From the NCBI GenBank assembly GCA_934121925.1, contig CAKOVK010000022.1, positions 1 to 26,227 on the forward strand: a stretch of 26,227 nucleotides of DNA. Reading direction: 5' to 3'. Below, piece after piece: positions 1-7,312 of the stretch (the first letter of the stretch is position 1; the number at the start of each line of letters is the position of its first letter). Below the pieces are notes generated by a model, which did no database searches, was not told where the DNA came from, and worked only from the letters and a program-made list of their open reading frames with translations. Made by a program: the position numbers and the translations under genes. Origin of the DNA: an uncultured Clostridia bacterium. GTDB taxonomy: Bacteria > Bacillota > Clostridia > TANB77 > CAG-508.

Positions 1-103
1 AGAAATGGCAAAACTTGCATCGTAAATATTTTGTAATTTTATTATAAAAGGTGCGACACTTATTATTGCAATTTATATTTAGAAAATATAATTTTTTATA
101 TTG

Positions 104-132
104 TTGACAATTTTGAAAATTTTAAGTATAAT
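104..132 (+). promoter_or_regulatory. Promoter of the putative antitoxin RNA
   Basis: TTGACA at 104-109 and TATAAT at 127-132, separated by 17 nt: a perfect vegetative (sigma-A) promoter. Transcription should begin near 139-140 and run rightward into the hairpin at 182-223. No coding sequence with a ribosome binding site lies between, so the product is probably a short RNA. Confidence 0.85.
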
Positions 133-138
133 AAAAAT

Positions 139-223
139 AGGAAATGGAGAATCCACAAACGTGGTTTGCCAGTTAATATGTAAAAAAACACATTGAACGG
201 TCAAGTTACAGATGTGTTTTTTT
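139..223 (+). ncRNA. Putative type I antitoxin RNA, about 85 nt
   Basis: The interval is bounded by a consensus promoter and an intrinsic terminator and has no ORF with a Shine-Dalgarno sequence. It converges on the small hydrophobic ORF at 229-339 (minus strand), and the two transcripts would share, and be fully complementary over, the terminator at 182-223. Its 5' part can form a CCAC-AAAC-GUGG hairpin. The architecture resembles convergent 3'-overlapping type I pairs such as B. subtilis txpA/ratA and the C. difficile loci. The RNA's existence and role are inferred from layout only. Confidence 0.6.
182..223. terminator. Bidirectional terminator shared by toxin and antitoxin transcripts
   Basis: Perfect 12-bp stem: AAAAAAACACAT at 182-193 pairs with ATGTGTTTTTTT at 212-223 around an 18-nt loop. 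The A-run on one side and T-run on the other allow it to end transcription in both directions. Confidence 0.85.
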
Positions 224-228
224 ATTGT

Positions 229-339
229 CTATTTGCTTAAAATTATAACTACTATAATTAAGGCAAATACTATAATAGTTTCGACAACTAAGCAAAATAA
301 AAGTAAGTATATTATCTCTAATAAAACTGCTTCTATCAT
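229..339 (-). CDS. Small hydrophobic peptide, putative type I toxin (36 aa)
   Basis: ATG at 339, TAG at 229-231. The peptide begins MIEAVLLEIIYLLLF and ends IIVVIILSK; nearly its whole length is one hydrophobic membrane segment, followed by a short basic end. A very strong ribosome binding site (GAGGAGGTGG, 344-353) sits at ideal spacing. It has its own promoter upstream (423-452), a shared terminator downstream and a convergent short RNA. This matches the general form of holin-like/TxpA-type membrane toxins kept silent by an RNA, although I cannot assign it to a named family. Alternatively it could be a harmless small membrane peptide. Confidence 0.65.
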   Translation of the reverse strand: MIEAVLLEIIYLLLFCLVVETIIVFALIIVVIILSK

Positions 340-422
340 AGCACCACCTCCTCACTCACAACATAAGTTGCGGATTAAAAGTGGCAAACCACATCTGCTT
401 ATTCTCATTTCCTATGTTAGTT

Positions 423-452
423 AGTATAGCATATAAATATGGAAAAAAACAA
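423..452 (-). promoter_or_regulatory. Promoter of the small toxin gene
   Basis: On the minus strand, TATACT (423-428) lies 18 nt downstream of a TTGTTT (447-452). Transcription would start near 416, giving a leader of about 75 nt before the ATG at 339. The leader begins with a sequence almost identical to the start of the convergent RNA (see repeat 138-416). Confidence 0.5.
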
Positions 453-478
453 TATTAATGAACAAATTTTCGCCAAAA

Positions 479-517
479 TGTCAATGGGGATGTCAATGGG
501 GACGGAGTTTTTTAACA
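479..517. repeat. REP element copy 1
   Basis: The core is TGTCAATGGGGACGGAG followed by TTTTTTAACA, preceded by a second partial TGTCAATGGGGA. It marks the left edge of the decayed transposase copy. The same unit recurs at 846-883, 1897-1929, 2723-2749, 8352-8377 and 9245-9282. Confidence 0.8.
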
Positions 518-845
518 ACCTTATTCTATATATTTTCCTTACCGTTTCTCTTCCCATTCTAAGTTTTTCTGATATTTTTCTTAACAAAATATTACATTCT
601 GTTTTTAAAATTACTATAAGTTCTTTTAATTTAATTTTATCTTTTTTTAAATTATCAAGTATAGTATTATTTTCTATTAAGAATTATTCTATAACCTTTT
701 CACATTTTACCTTATCCTCATCAATATCCATATTTTAATTGCTTATCTATTCTTCTATAATTTGAGTATAGGTATTCTTCTGGTCATTTACATATTCCTG
801 CTTTTACTGGATTATCATAAATATATTTTATACAATTTTTTATGT

Positions 846-883
846 TGTCAAAATTCTCCGTCCTCATTGACACCCATTGACAT
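846..883. repeat. REP element copy 2
   Basis: Reads TGTCAAAATTCTCCGTCC then TCATTGACACCCATTGACAT, i.e. the inverted form of copy 1, with two tandem TGTCAATGNGG blocks when read on the minus strand. It closes the decayed transposase copy. Confidence 0.8.
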
Positions 884-911
884 AATCAAGATCTAACATT
901 TTTATCTCCTT

Positions 912-1757
912 TTAGAATAATTTAATTAAACAAATACCAATGCCGGCTAAAACTATTCCAATTATATTTTTTATACTTGGTTTCTTTTCCTTCCTTAATA
1001 AGAATGCTGTAATTGTAATAAAAATTAATGAGATAGGAGAAACAAATGTTGATAGAGTTACAGAATTACTAGATAAGTAATTATTTATATATGTATATGT
1101 AAATCCAAAAGTTTGTTGTAATAAAATCAAACCAAACATTCCAAGTGAGATATTATTTTCTTTTTTATAGGGTTTATATATTGGTGTAAATAGTAATGTT
1201 AATAATAAATTTAATAATAATATAAAAATTCCATTAGACCAATATTTTAAAATATTATAAATTACATACCCCATAATTACATCTGAAATTATTCTTATTA
1301 CTAAATCTTTTTGAATTTTCTTTATATTAACTTTTACATTATAAGTTAGAATTACACCAACAATAATTAAAATTATAGATAACAATTTTAATATGGTAAA
1401 AGTTTGAATTCCTAAAACTATATCAATAAAAAAGCATATAATAAGAGTCACTGACATATAGGTTTTAAATTCGTATGGTTCTAATTTTCTATAACAACCA
1501 ACAAATGATTTTTGTTTTATATACCTTAAAAAGGCTGCCATTAATAATAATATAATTACAATATAATTAAAGCAAAATTTATAATTATTTGTTTTAATTT
1601 CTAAAAATAAAGATATTAATGCAAATGGTATCATTGTTAAACACATATAGTAGAAATAATTTTTTCTGGATATTCCATTATCAATTATTTTTTTATCTAC
1701 ATATGTACCTATAGTTGATAAAATTGCGCTTAATAATATTAAATAACTAAAATTCAT
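912..1757 (-). CDS. DMT/EamA-like multidrug or metabolite transporter (281 aa)
   Basis: A 281-residue, almost wholly hydrophobic protein with about ten predicted membrane segments, starting MNFSYLILLSAILSTIGTYV. Length, segment number and two-half arrangement fit the drug/metabolite transporter (EamA) superfamily; no substrate can be inferred. The start is supported by AGGAGA six bases upstream of the ATG. The ending segment (KNIIGIVLAGIGICLIKLF) is typical of the last EamA helix. It lies alone between the decayed RAYT copy (479-883) and the intact RAYT element (1897-2750), so it may have been moved or simply flanked by them. A closely related permease family cannot be excluded. Confidence 0.7.
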   Translation of the reverse strand: MNFSYLILLSAILSTIGTYVDKKIIDNGISRKNYFYYMCLTMIPFALISLFLEIKTNNYKFCFNYIVIILLLMAAFLRYIKQKSFVGCYRKLEPYEFKTYMSVTLIICFFIDIVLGIQTFTILKLLSIILIIVGVILTYNVKVNIKKIQKDLVIRIISDVIMGYVIYNILKYWSNGIFILLLNLLLTLLFTPIYKPYKKENNISLGMFGLILLQQTFGFTYTYINNYLSSNSVTLSTFVSPISLIFITITAFLLRKEKKPSIKNIIGIVLAGIGICLIKLF

Positions 1758-1896
1758 TTTAGTTCTCCTTTAAATAAATTAATAAAGTTGGGAAATTTAT
1801 TAGTGGGTACAGTTCAAAACATGTTATTTTTAATAACTAAACTATAAAAATTATACTATAAAATGTCGTTTTTTTCCATGCTCACTTGAAAATATC

Positions 1897-1929
1897 TGTC
1901 AATGTCAATGGGGACGGAGTTTTTTGACA
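1897..1929. repeat. REP element copy 3 (left end of RAYT element)
   Basis: TGTCAATG TCAATGGGGACGGAG with TTTTTTGACA. The outer TGTCA/TGACA are complementary, so the single strand can fold into an imperfect hairpin, as expected for an HUH-transposase end. Confidence 0.8.
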
Positions 1930-1932
1930 ACT

Positions 1933-2610
1933 TTATTCAATATATATTTTTCTTATCGTTTCTCTTCCTATTCTAAGTTTTTCTGATATTTTTCTTAATG
2001 AAATATTATATTCTGTTTTTAAATTTATTATAAGTTCTTTTAATTTAATTTTATCTTTTTTTAAATCATCAAGTACAATATTATTTTCTATTAAGAATTT
2101 TTCTATAACCTTTTCACATTTTACCTTATCCTCATCAATATCCATAAATATATAGTTTTCTTTTAATTGCTTATCTATTCTTCTATAATTTGAGTATAGG
2201 TATTCTTCTGGACGCTTACATATTCCTGCTTTTACTGGATTATCATAAATATATTTTATACAATTATATAAATGTTCTTCACTATAAATCCCCTCTGATT
2301 TATATCTATCTCTAAACACATACCCTACTCTATTATATTTTTTATTATAATATTTTGCATATATTGTATTAAGTCTTTGCATATATTTACTTAGATTATT
2401 TATTTTATCAGTTTCTATTAAAATATGTGCATGATTATTCATAATGCAGTATGCTAGTATTTTAATTTTACATTGTTCATTTAATTTATACATTACTTTT
2501 ATATAATATTTTATGTCCTCTGGATTTTCGAATATATAACTTCTATTAATTCCTTGAGTTATTACATGAAAAGCTGTTGTTTTTATATAGTTTCTTGGAA
2601 ATCTGGGCAT
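1933..2610 (-). CDS. REP-associated tyrosine transposase (RAYT, Y1_Tnp family, 225 aa)
   Basis: The N-terminal half is an HUH endonuclease domain: His-hydrophobe-His at residues 60-62 (NNHAHILIE) and the tyrosine-bearing helix around 78-90 (MQRLNTIYAKYYN; Y84 or Y87 is the likely nucleophile), then GYVFRDRYKS. This enzyme class cuts and joins single-stranded DNA at REP hairpins. The C-terminal 40 residues look like a helix-turn-helix (ISLRKISEKLRIGRETIRKI) that could bind REP DNA. The start MPRFPRNYI is preceded by AAGGAGG at good spacing. The gene is intact and sits between two inverted REP copies, so it may still be active. Confidence 0.9.
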   Translation of the reverse strand: MPRFPRNYIKTTAFHVITQGINRSYIFENPEDIKYYIKVMYKLNEQCKIKILAYCIMNNHAHILIETDKINNLSKYMQRLNTIYAKYYNKKYNRVGYVFRDRYKSEGIYSEEHLYNCIKYIYDNPVKAGICKRPEEYLYSNYRRIDKQLKENYIFMDIDEDKVKCEKVIEKFLIENNIVLDDLKKDKIKLKELIINLKTEYNISLRKISEKLRIGRETIRKIYIE

Positions 2611-2722
2611 GTTTGCCTCCTTAGAAATAAATAATTTATAGAAAAAAATAATATGATATAAATTATACCATATTATTTTAAAATCTTTGTCGAAATTTAT
2701 CTATCATTTAATTTTTTTGTGC

Positions 2723-2749
2723 TGTCAAAATTCTCCATCCCCATTGACA
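2723..2749. repeat. REP element copy 4 (right end of RAYT element)
   Basis: TGTCAAAATTCTCC followed by ATCCCCATTGACA, the inverse of copy 3. It lies just downstream of hxsB, so the element landed at the 3' end of the Hxs operon. Confidence 0.8.
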
Positions 2750-2805
2750 TACCTTTCATGTTGTTCAAGTAAATAATTGTTAAAATCACTATGCTCCTTG
2801 GTACT

Positions 2806-4194
2806 TTACATTATCCATTTATTAAAAATATCAATATTTTCAGGTTTATCTTCAATGTATTCAAATAATATATCTAATATTCCCTTATATATTTCACATC
2901 TATATTCATTTGGATTACGTGCAAAAATATTATTGTCTTGAGCTAAATTAATGACTGGGCAAGCTCCACAATATGGCATATATACACATGAATTACAATA
3001 AGGCAAACATTCAAGGCATGATGCTATACACATGGTTTTTGTACAATCGCTTTGCATTAAATCTTTGTAATTGTTTTCAAAAACGTTTCCTAGTTTAAAG
3101 CTATCGTTCCCCATTTCAGATAGCATTCTTCCTTCATCACATGTATATATATTACCATCATAATAATATGCAGTTTGTCCAATTGCTCCACCACAAGGTG
3201 ATCTCAATTCCATATAATTAACTGGCTCATTTAATAAAATTTTTCTCAAAAATATGCTGCTATGTCCTTCCGATAGGAATATTCCTACTTTATTTTTTTC
3301 AATAATATAATCTAATGTTTTTTTATAAAAGCTTAAAAAGTCAGTTGAGCTATATCCTATTTTATTCCAATTTTTATCTGCCTTTCCAAGCTTAGTTAAT
3401 GGTCTAATAAAAATACTATCTAATCCTAATTTTATATACTCATCTACCAATTCTTTTGATTTATCCAAATTATATTTTGTTGTTGTTTCAATTGCATTCA
3501 CTTTTATTTGATTTTCTTTTAGCTTTTTAAATTTATTGATTGTTTCATTATATGAATCTTTTCCTTTGTATGGTCTATTTGTATTTTGCAATTGCCTATT
3601 GCCATCTATTGATGTACATATTGAAACATCGTTTTCTTTAAAAAAACCTATCATTTCATCTGTTAATAATGTTAAATTAGATACAAGGTTATATTCAATA
3701 TTCTTATCCTTGCCATTACTTTTTGAATATTCGATTATATACTTTATTGTATCAAAATTTGTAAGTGGTTCTCCTCCTTGAAATTCAAATGTCAAATATC
3801 TACTTGGTGATTCCAAAGCTATATCTACTGCTTTTTTAGCTACCTCTTTTGACATATAAAATTCTTCTTTACTATCTAATTGTCCAGCTTGGCAATATAT
3901 ACAATTAAAATTGCAATTTTTACTTACAACAAATATATGTAATGTTGTAGGAATTAGTAAATACTCTTTTGCTCTTCTTAGTTCTAGAGCTTGCTTACTA
4001 GCAAATATTTCATCATTAATATTAAATATAAATCCTTTTTCTATTAATTCCTTCATAGTTGTATCATCAAGCTCTTTTTTTTGTATTAATTTATTAAATT
4101 GTTGTTTTGATAAAAAACTAAATTTACCAATATCATTTGTTATTAAATATTTCCCATTTTTTTCTTCAAAATTAAAATAATTTAGCTTGTACAT
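2806..4194 (-). CDS. hxsB: His-Xaa-Ser system radical SAM/SPASM maturase HxsB (462 aa)
   Basis: A radical S-adenosylmethionine enzyme expected to modify the His-X-Ser repeat protein encoded in the same operon. The [4Fe-4S]-SAM motif is C94-X3-C98-X2-C101 (CNFNCIYC), with GGEP at 140-143 for SAM binding. The C-terminal SPASM region has many cysteines for auxiliary clusters: C334, C352, C384, C389, C393, C396, C400, C403, C409, C412 and C433. An N-terminal segment of about 85 residues precedes the barrel and may recognise substrate. It is the last gene of the operon, ten bases after hxsC, whose stop overlaps its AGAGGAGA ribosome binding site. The reaction catalysed by HxsB is not known to me; the assignment rests on family features and on hxsA/hxsC/hxsD neighbours. 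Confidence 0.87.
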   Translation of the reverse strand: MYKLNYFNFEEKNGKYLITNDIGKFSFLSKQQFNKLIQKKELDDTTMKELIEKGFIFNINDEIFASKQALELRRAKEYLLIPTTLHIFVVSKNCNFNCIYCQAGQLDSKEEFYMSKEVAKKAVDIALESPSRYLTFEFQGGEPLTNFDTIKYIIEYSKSNGKDKNIEYNLVSNLTLLTDEMIGFFKENDVSICTSIDGNRQLQNTNRPYKGKDSYNETINKFKKLKENQIKVNAIETTTKYNLDKSKELVDEYIKLGLDSIFIRPLTKLGKADKNWNKIGYSSTDFLSFYKKTLDYIIEKNKVGIFLSEGHSSIFLRKILLNEPVNYMELRSPCGGAIGQTAYYYDGNIYTCDEGRMLSEMGNDSFKLGNVFENNYKDLMQSDCTKTMCIASCLECLPYCNSCVYMPYCGACPVINLAQDNNIFARNPNEYRCEIYKGILDILFEYIEDKPENIDIFNKWIM

Positions 4195-4204
4195 TTTATC
4201 TCCT

Positions 4205-5371
4205 CTATTTTATTGGATTTACTTTAATACTCTTTACATTAATTGTTGAATTAAAGAATCCCCCACATTGATTTTTAACTAAACATTCTTCGCATTGTTC
4301 CATATACCTTACTTTATAATCAGTTATACTTTTATGTGCTATACTATACAATCTTTTATCCAAATTACACAAAGGGAAATTGTATAAATTTGTTATTATC
4401 CCTGCTTTTAAAAGAATAATGCATGATTTATACAATCTGTCCTTAAATTCTTTAAAATCAACCCATACTTGTTTTTTGTTTTTAAAAGCATTTCCTGTCA
4501 TCTCTAAGGCCATAATATTAACCATTTTTACTTCAGGTATTTCTTTTGCAATATATTTTGCAATATTCTCAAGCTTTTTATAATTTTTCTTAAGCACTAC
4601 AACTCTTATCTCAACATCTATATTATTTTCAATTAATTTTTTAATTCCTAATAATGCTTGTTTAAAACTTTCTTTTGTTTGAGTTATCTCATCATGTAAC
4701 TTTTCATTATCTGCATATAATGGTATTGCTATTCTAAAATATTTAGGTGCACATTTCTTTATATCTTTTGTATATTCTGTATTAGAAAATATTCTTCCAT
4801 TTGATAGTAATAAGAAGTCTGTATCTGGTAAATACTTTTTACATTCATCTAATAATCTTATTAGATTCTCTTTTATCATACCAGGTTCTCCTCCAGTTAT
4901 TGTTATATGATTTGTATCATTTGGTATACATCTAACTTGTTCCAAAATTTTATCTATGTATGGAATATCTTCAGTATTTCTTACCACTTCTGCATCTGGA
5001 CACATTATGCAGTTAGAATTGCATTGATTTGTTACAACTATAACATTATCATTAGAATCATCTCTATAAAGTAATCTTATACATTTATTATTTATTATTT
5101 CTACCACATCATAATCTATTAATGTTTCAAAATATTTTATATTATAACAATAATTTAGGTTATCAAAATTTATTGATTTTGGTTTACTCTCAAATATATA
5201 TCCTTTATATCCTTCTTTAAACAACCCCAAATTATTATCATCTAACACTTGAATATATTGTTTTTTTTCTTCTTCATTTACATTTTTGTTTTTTATTATC
5301 TTACCAATTATATATTCATCTATATTAGATATATAAATATTGCCTTTTAAAATAAATGGTCTGTGATTCAT
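4205..5371 (-). CDS. hxsC: His-Xaa-Ser system radical SAM maturase HxsC (388 aa)
   Basis: Second radical SAM enzyme of the operon. Motifs: C117-X3-C121-X2-C124 (CNSNCIMC), GGEP at 160-163, and a short C-terminal cysteine set C335, C360, C363 and C369 (ECLVKNQCGGFF) instead of the long SPASM of its partner. The N-terminal 105 residues are a separate, possibly substrate-binding region. It probably acts with HxsB on HxsA. The ATG at 5371 has AGGAG at proper spacing; the upstream peptidase gene ends ten bases before. The CGGFF ending and the operon context favour HxsC over generic radical SAM annotation. Confidence 0.85.
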   Translation of the reverse strand: MNHRPFILKGNIYISNIDEYIIGKIIKNKNVNEEEKKQYIQVLDDNNLGLFKEGYKGYIFESKPKSINFDNLNYCYNIKYFETLIDYDVVEIINNKCIRLLYRDDSNDNVIVVTNQCNSNCIMCPDAEVVRNTEDIPYIDKILEQVRCIPNDTNHITITGGEPGMIKENLIRLLDECKKYLPDTDFLLLSNGRIFSNTEYTKDIKKCAPKYFRIAIPLYADNEKLHDEITQTKESFKQALLGIKKLIENNIDVEIRVVVLKKNYKKLENIAKYIAKEIPEVKMVNIMALEMTGNAFKNKKQVWVDFKEFKDRLYKSCIILLKAGIITNLYNFPLCNLDKRLYSIAHKSITDYKVRYMEQCEECLVKNQCGGFFNSTINVKSIKVNPIK

Positions 5372-5381
5372 TTTTTATCTC

Positions 5382-6419
5382 CTATAAATATAGTTTAAAA
5401 ATCCAAAATATTAGTTGACCTACTAACATAAAAGGAGCAAACGGCATGTGCCTTACTATTGTAACACTATCTTTCCCTTTTTTCGTTTTACTCCATCTTT
5501 TAATACTGTTTACTTCTTCTTCTGATAATCTTGAATCGGTACTTTCATCCGTTACTTTTGGAAGCCCTTTAACTCTTGATCCCAAAAAAAGAATTATACT
5601 TCCATAAGATAAAATCATTCTTGGTTTCAACTTTTCAACTTCTATTTCTTCATAGTTATATTTTTCTGATATTATCCTAAATAATATTATAATAAAAACA
5701 AATATTATCATTTTAACATTTATACTATATATTTCAAATCCAAATGTTATATAGTATACAAGATTCCCTATTGCAAAAAATACAATAAATAATATTGTTT
5801 TTTTTCTATCATTAATTACTCTATACATAAATAACAGTAATAACATATTACATAATAGTATCAATCCTGCATTATTTTGCCTAAATTCTCCAAATAATTT
5901 ACAAAGTATATTATTTATAAATAAAATGATAAAATATCCCATAAAATATTTTAATAAAAAGTTTGTTAATTCTTCTTTATTAAATTTTATATCTTTTATT
6001 TTTTTAAATTTTTCCTTATCTTTTATCCATAAAAAGATTGTCTCAAACACTACATATATAAATGCTGTACTAAATATCAATATTAAAACATATAACCCAG
6101 GAAAAAAATTATTGGTTTCTGTTTCGTATATCTCATATGGGATCATATATATAATTGCTAAAAATAGTTTAGCATCCCCAGCAGACCATATCTTAAAATA
6201 ATAAAATATAAATGAAATTAATAAACTAATAATTATATTGATTACATAACTTTTGATATATATTATTTCAATATATTTCCAAAACATTGCATATACTATT
6301 GAACTTAATATTAATGCTATTATTACATTTTTATTATAAATTTTTTTATCCTTTACATCTGTTATTACTGAAACAACCCCCAAAGTAACTGCTAATAAGC
6401 TTTGAATATATATCAACAT
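5382..6419 (-). CDS. A24-family prepilin-peptidase-like membrane protease (345 aa)
   Basis: A polytopic membrane protein with the two catalytic aspartates of the A24 (TadV/CpaA/prepilin) peptidases: D21 in ITDVKDKKIYN and D82 in WSAGDAKLFL, the family's GxGD-like motif (here AGD). Cores of this family are around 170-250 residues; here additional membrane segments extend to about residue 255, followed by a soluble 60-residue region (about 265-325) and a final hydrophobic stretch. No pilin or secretion genes occur in the window. It starts two bases after hxsD and sits between hxsD and hxsC, so the likely substrate is the membrane-anchored HxsA (inference). Confidence 0.8.
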   Translation of the reverse strand: MLIYIQSLLAVTLGVVSVITDVKDKKIYNKNVIIALILSSIVYAMFWKYIEIIYIKSYVINIIISLLISFIFYYFKIWSAGDAKLFLAIIYMIPYEIYETETNNFFPGLYVLILIFSTAFIYVVFETIFLWIKDKEKFKKIKDIKFNKEELTNFLLKYFMGYFIILFINNILCKLFGEFRQNNAGLILLCNMLLLLFMYRVINDRKKTILFIVFFAIGNLVYYITFGFEIYSINVKMIIFVFIIILFRIISEKYNYEEIEVEKLKPRMILSYGSIILFLGSRVKGLPKVTDESTDSRLSEEEVNSIKRWSKTKKGKDSVTIVRHMPFAPFMLVGQLIFWIFKLYL

Positions 6420-6421
6420 TT

Positions 6422-6838
6422 TTATTCCTCTTTATTATCATATTTATCAAACCAATTTACAGCAATTTTGTCTATATCATAGTTTTCTTTTTCTTCATTA
6501 TCCTTTTCTTCACCTTCATTAATATCTATACATGCTGTGTATAATGCACGTCCAACTATAAGTTCTCTAATATTTTTGGTTTGTAAAGTTATATCATATC
6601 TTAGTGACTCTCTTAATAATTCATTATAAAGTTCACCTACTATTTCATCAATATCTCTAATCTTATTTTTTTTCAACTCCATTTTTATTATTATATTTTT
6701 TCCATTTGTACTATCTATCTTTATATATGTATCATTCATAAAGTTTGAAAGTGCTTTTTTCACTGATACAATAGGATATATATTTTTATTCAGTATAATT
6801 TCTGCATAGTCTCCATTTATTGTATAAAACTTTTCCAT
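6422..6838 (-). CDS. hxsD: His-Xaa-Ser system protein HxsD (138 aa)
   Basis: A small soluble acidic protein. Its central motif LYNELLRESLRYDI followed by NIRELIVGRAL matches what I recall of the HxsD family signature (leucine-rich 'LLNDYFLRE'-like segment, then IR.LI). The last 30 residues are very acidic (EGEEKDNEEKENYD). Its function is unknown; it could be a chaperone or substrate-presenting protein for the radical SAM enzymes, analogous to RiPP recognition elements, but that is speculation. AAGGAG precedes the ATG; 12 bases separate it from hxsA and two from the peptidase gene. Confidence 0.75.
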   Translation of the reverse strand: MEKFYTINGDYAEIILNKNIYPIVSVKKALSNFMNDTYIKIDSTNGKNIIIKMELKKNKIRDIDEIVGELYNELLRESLRYDITLQTKNIRELIVGRALYTACIDINEGEEKDNEEKENYDIDKIAVNWFDKYDNKEE

Positions 6839-6850
6839 ATAAAAAACTCC

Positions 6851-7300
6851 TTATTTTATTTCTGGTGTTGGCGGTGGTATCTGTGGTTTATTAAAATCTG
6901 GTAAAGCAGGTTGTTCTTGCACAACTGCTGGCTCCGCTTGAGAATATGGATTGCTAGTTCCACTATTATAGTTACCATGTGTTGAACTTGAATGACTATT
7001 ATGCGTTGAACTTGAATGGCTGCTATGAGAAGCTCCACTTTGATGGCTTTGATGGCTCTGGTGACTCTGATGGCTAACATGTCCTCCACCACTTCCAGAG
7101 GAATGAGATGAATGTGATCTATGAGATGAGTGTGATCTATGTGCACCAAACACCTCATCTGCAAACAATATTCCAGCAATAAGTAGTAATGATCCAACTG
7201 TTAAAATTTTTCCTCTACTAATATTTCCTTCTTCTTCATACAAAAAATCATTTATTTTTCTGTTTATTTTTGGAATTAATTTTTCCTTATCTTCTTCCAT
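6851..7300 (-). CDS. hxsA: His-Xaa-Ser repeat protein HxsA, putative radical SAM substrate (149 aa)
   Basis: Layout: charged N-terminus (1-30), a single membrane segment (about 31-48, ILTVGSLLLIAGILF), a His-X-Ser repeat region (54-108), then a Pro/Gln-rich tail. I count 14 H-X-S triplets: five at 54-68 (X = R,S,R,S,S), five at 74-88 (V,Q,Q,Q,Q), then 92, 95, 100 and 103, separated by Gly/Ser spacers. This is the defining feature of HxsA, the presumed target of HxsB/HxsC. The residues SRGKILTVG before the membrane segment resemble a prepilin-type cleavage site (G30/K31), which fits the A24 peptidase in the same operon but lacks the usual Glu at +5. The chemistry placed on the repeats is unknown. 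Confidence 0.85.
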   Translation of the reverse strand: MEEDKEKLIPKINRKINDFLYEEEGNISRGKILTVGSLLLIAGILFADEVFGAHRSHSSHRSHSSHSSGSGGGHVSHQSHQSHQSHQSGASHSSHSSSTHNSHSSSTHGNYNSGTSNPYSQAEPAVVQEQPALPDFNKPQIPPPTPEIK

Positions 7301-7312
7301 ATTCCTACCCCT

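Larger units (their letters stand above)
138..416. repeat. Inverted repeat at the 5' ends of the two convergent transcripts
   Basis: The plus strand at 138-171 and the minus strand at about 414-382 carry the same blocks in the same order: TAGGAAATG, then GAGAAT, then GTGGTTTGCCA. The repeat covers the promoter-proximal start of both RNAs, suggesting the two units arose by inverted duplication, or that both 5' ends bind a common factor. Confidence 0.7.
479..883 (-). mobile_element. Decayed, internally deleted RAYT copy between REP ends
   Basis: After the left REP, 518-840 follows the 3' half of the intact transposase gene at 1933-2260 nearly base for base, but lacks 15 nt (the stretch matching about 2146-2160) and the start of the alignable tail is altered. 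The copy then jumps, near 840, to a right REP in opposite orientation (846-883). The missing 5' half includes the HUH motif, so it cannot encode a working enzyme. It looks like a non-autonomous derivative of the neighbouring element. Confidence 0.8.
1897..2750 (-). mobile_element. REP-flanked RAYT element
   Basis: A single Y1-type transposase gene lies between two inverted REP sequences: TGTCAATGGGGACGGAG...TTTTTTGACA at 1897-1929, and its reverse-complement form (ATCCCC variant) at 2723-2749. This arrangement defines REP-associated tyrosine transposases, which act on the palindromic REP ends. The ends differ from each other by a few bases. Confidence 0.8.

Noticed and set aside
212..738. Plus-strand ORFs at 212-424 and 439-738
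   Set aside because: The first runs through the antisense of the toxin and has no ribosome binding site; the second is the reverse strand of the decayed transposase.
6856..7197. A second His-rich ORF overlapping hxsA in another frame
   Set aside because: It is the shifted reading of the same repeat DNA; the hxsA frame has a ribosome binding site, a membrane segment and proper His-X-Ser triplets.
6851..7300. CRISPR-like or DNA-level tandem repeat array in the hxsA region
   Set aside because: The repetition is at codon level (His-X-Ser) inside an open frame, with irregular short units and no spacers.
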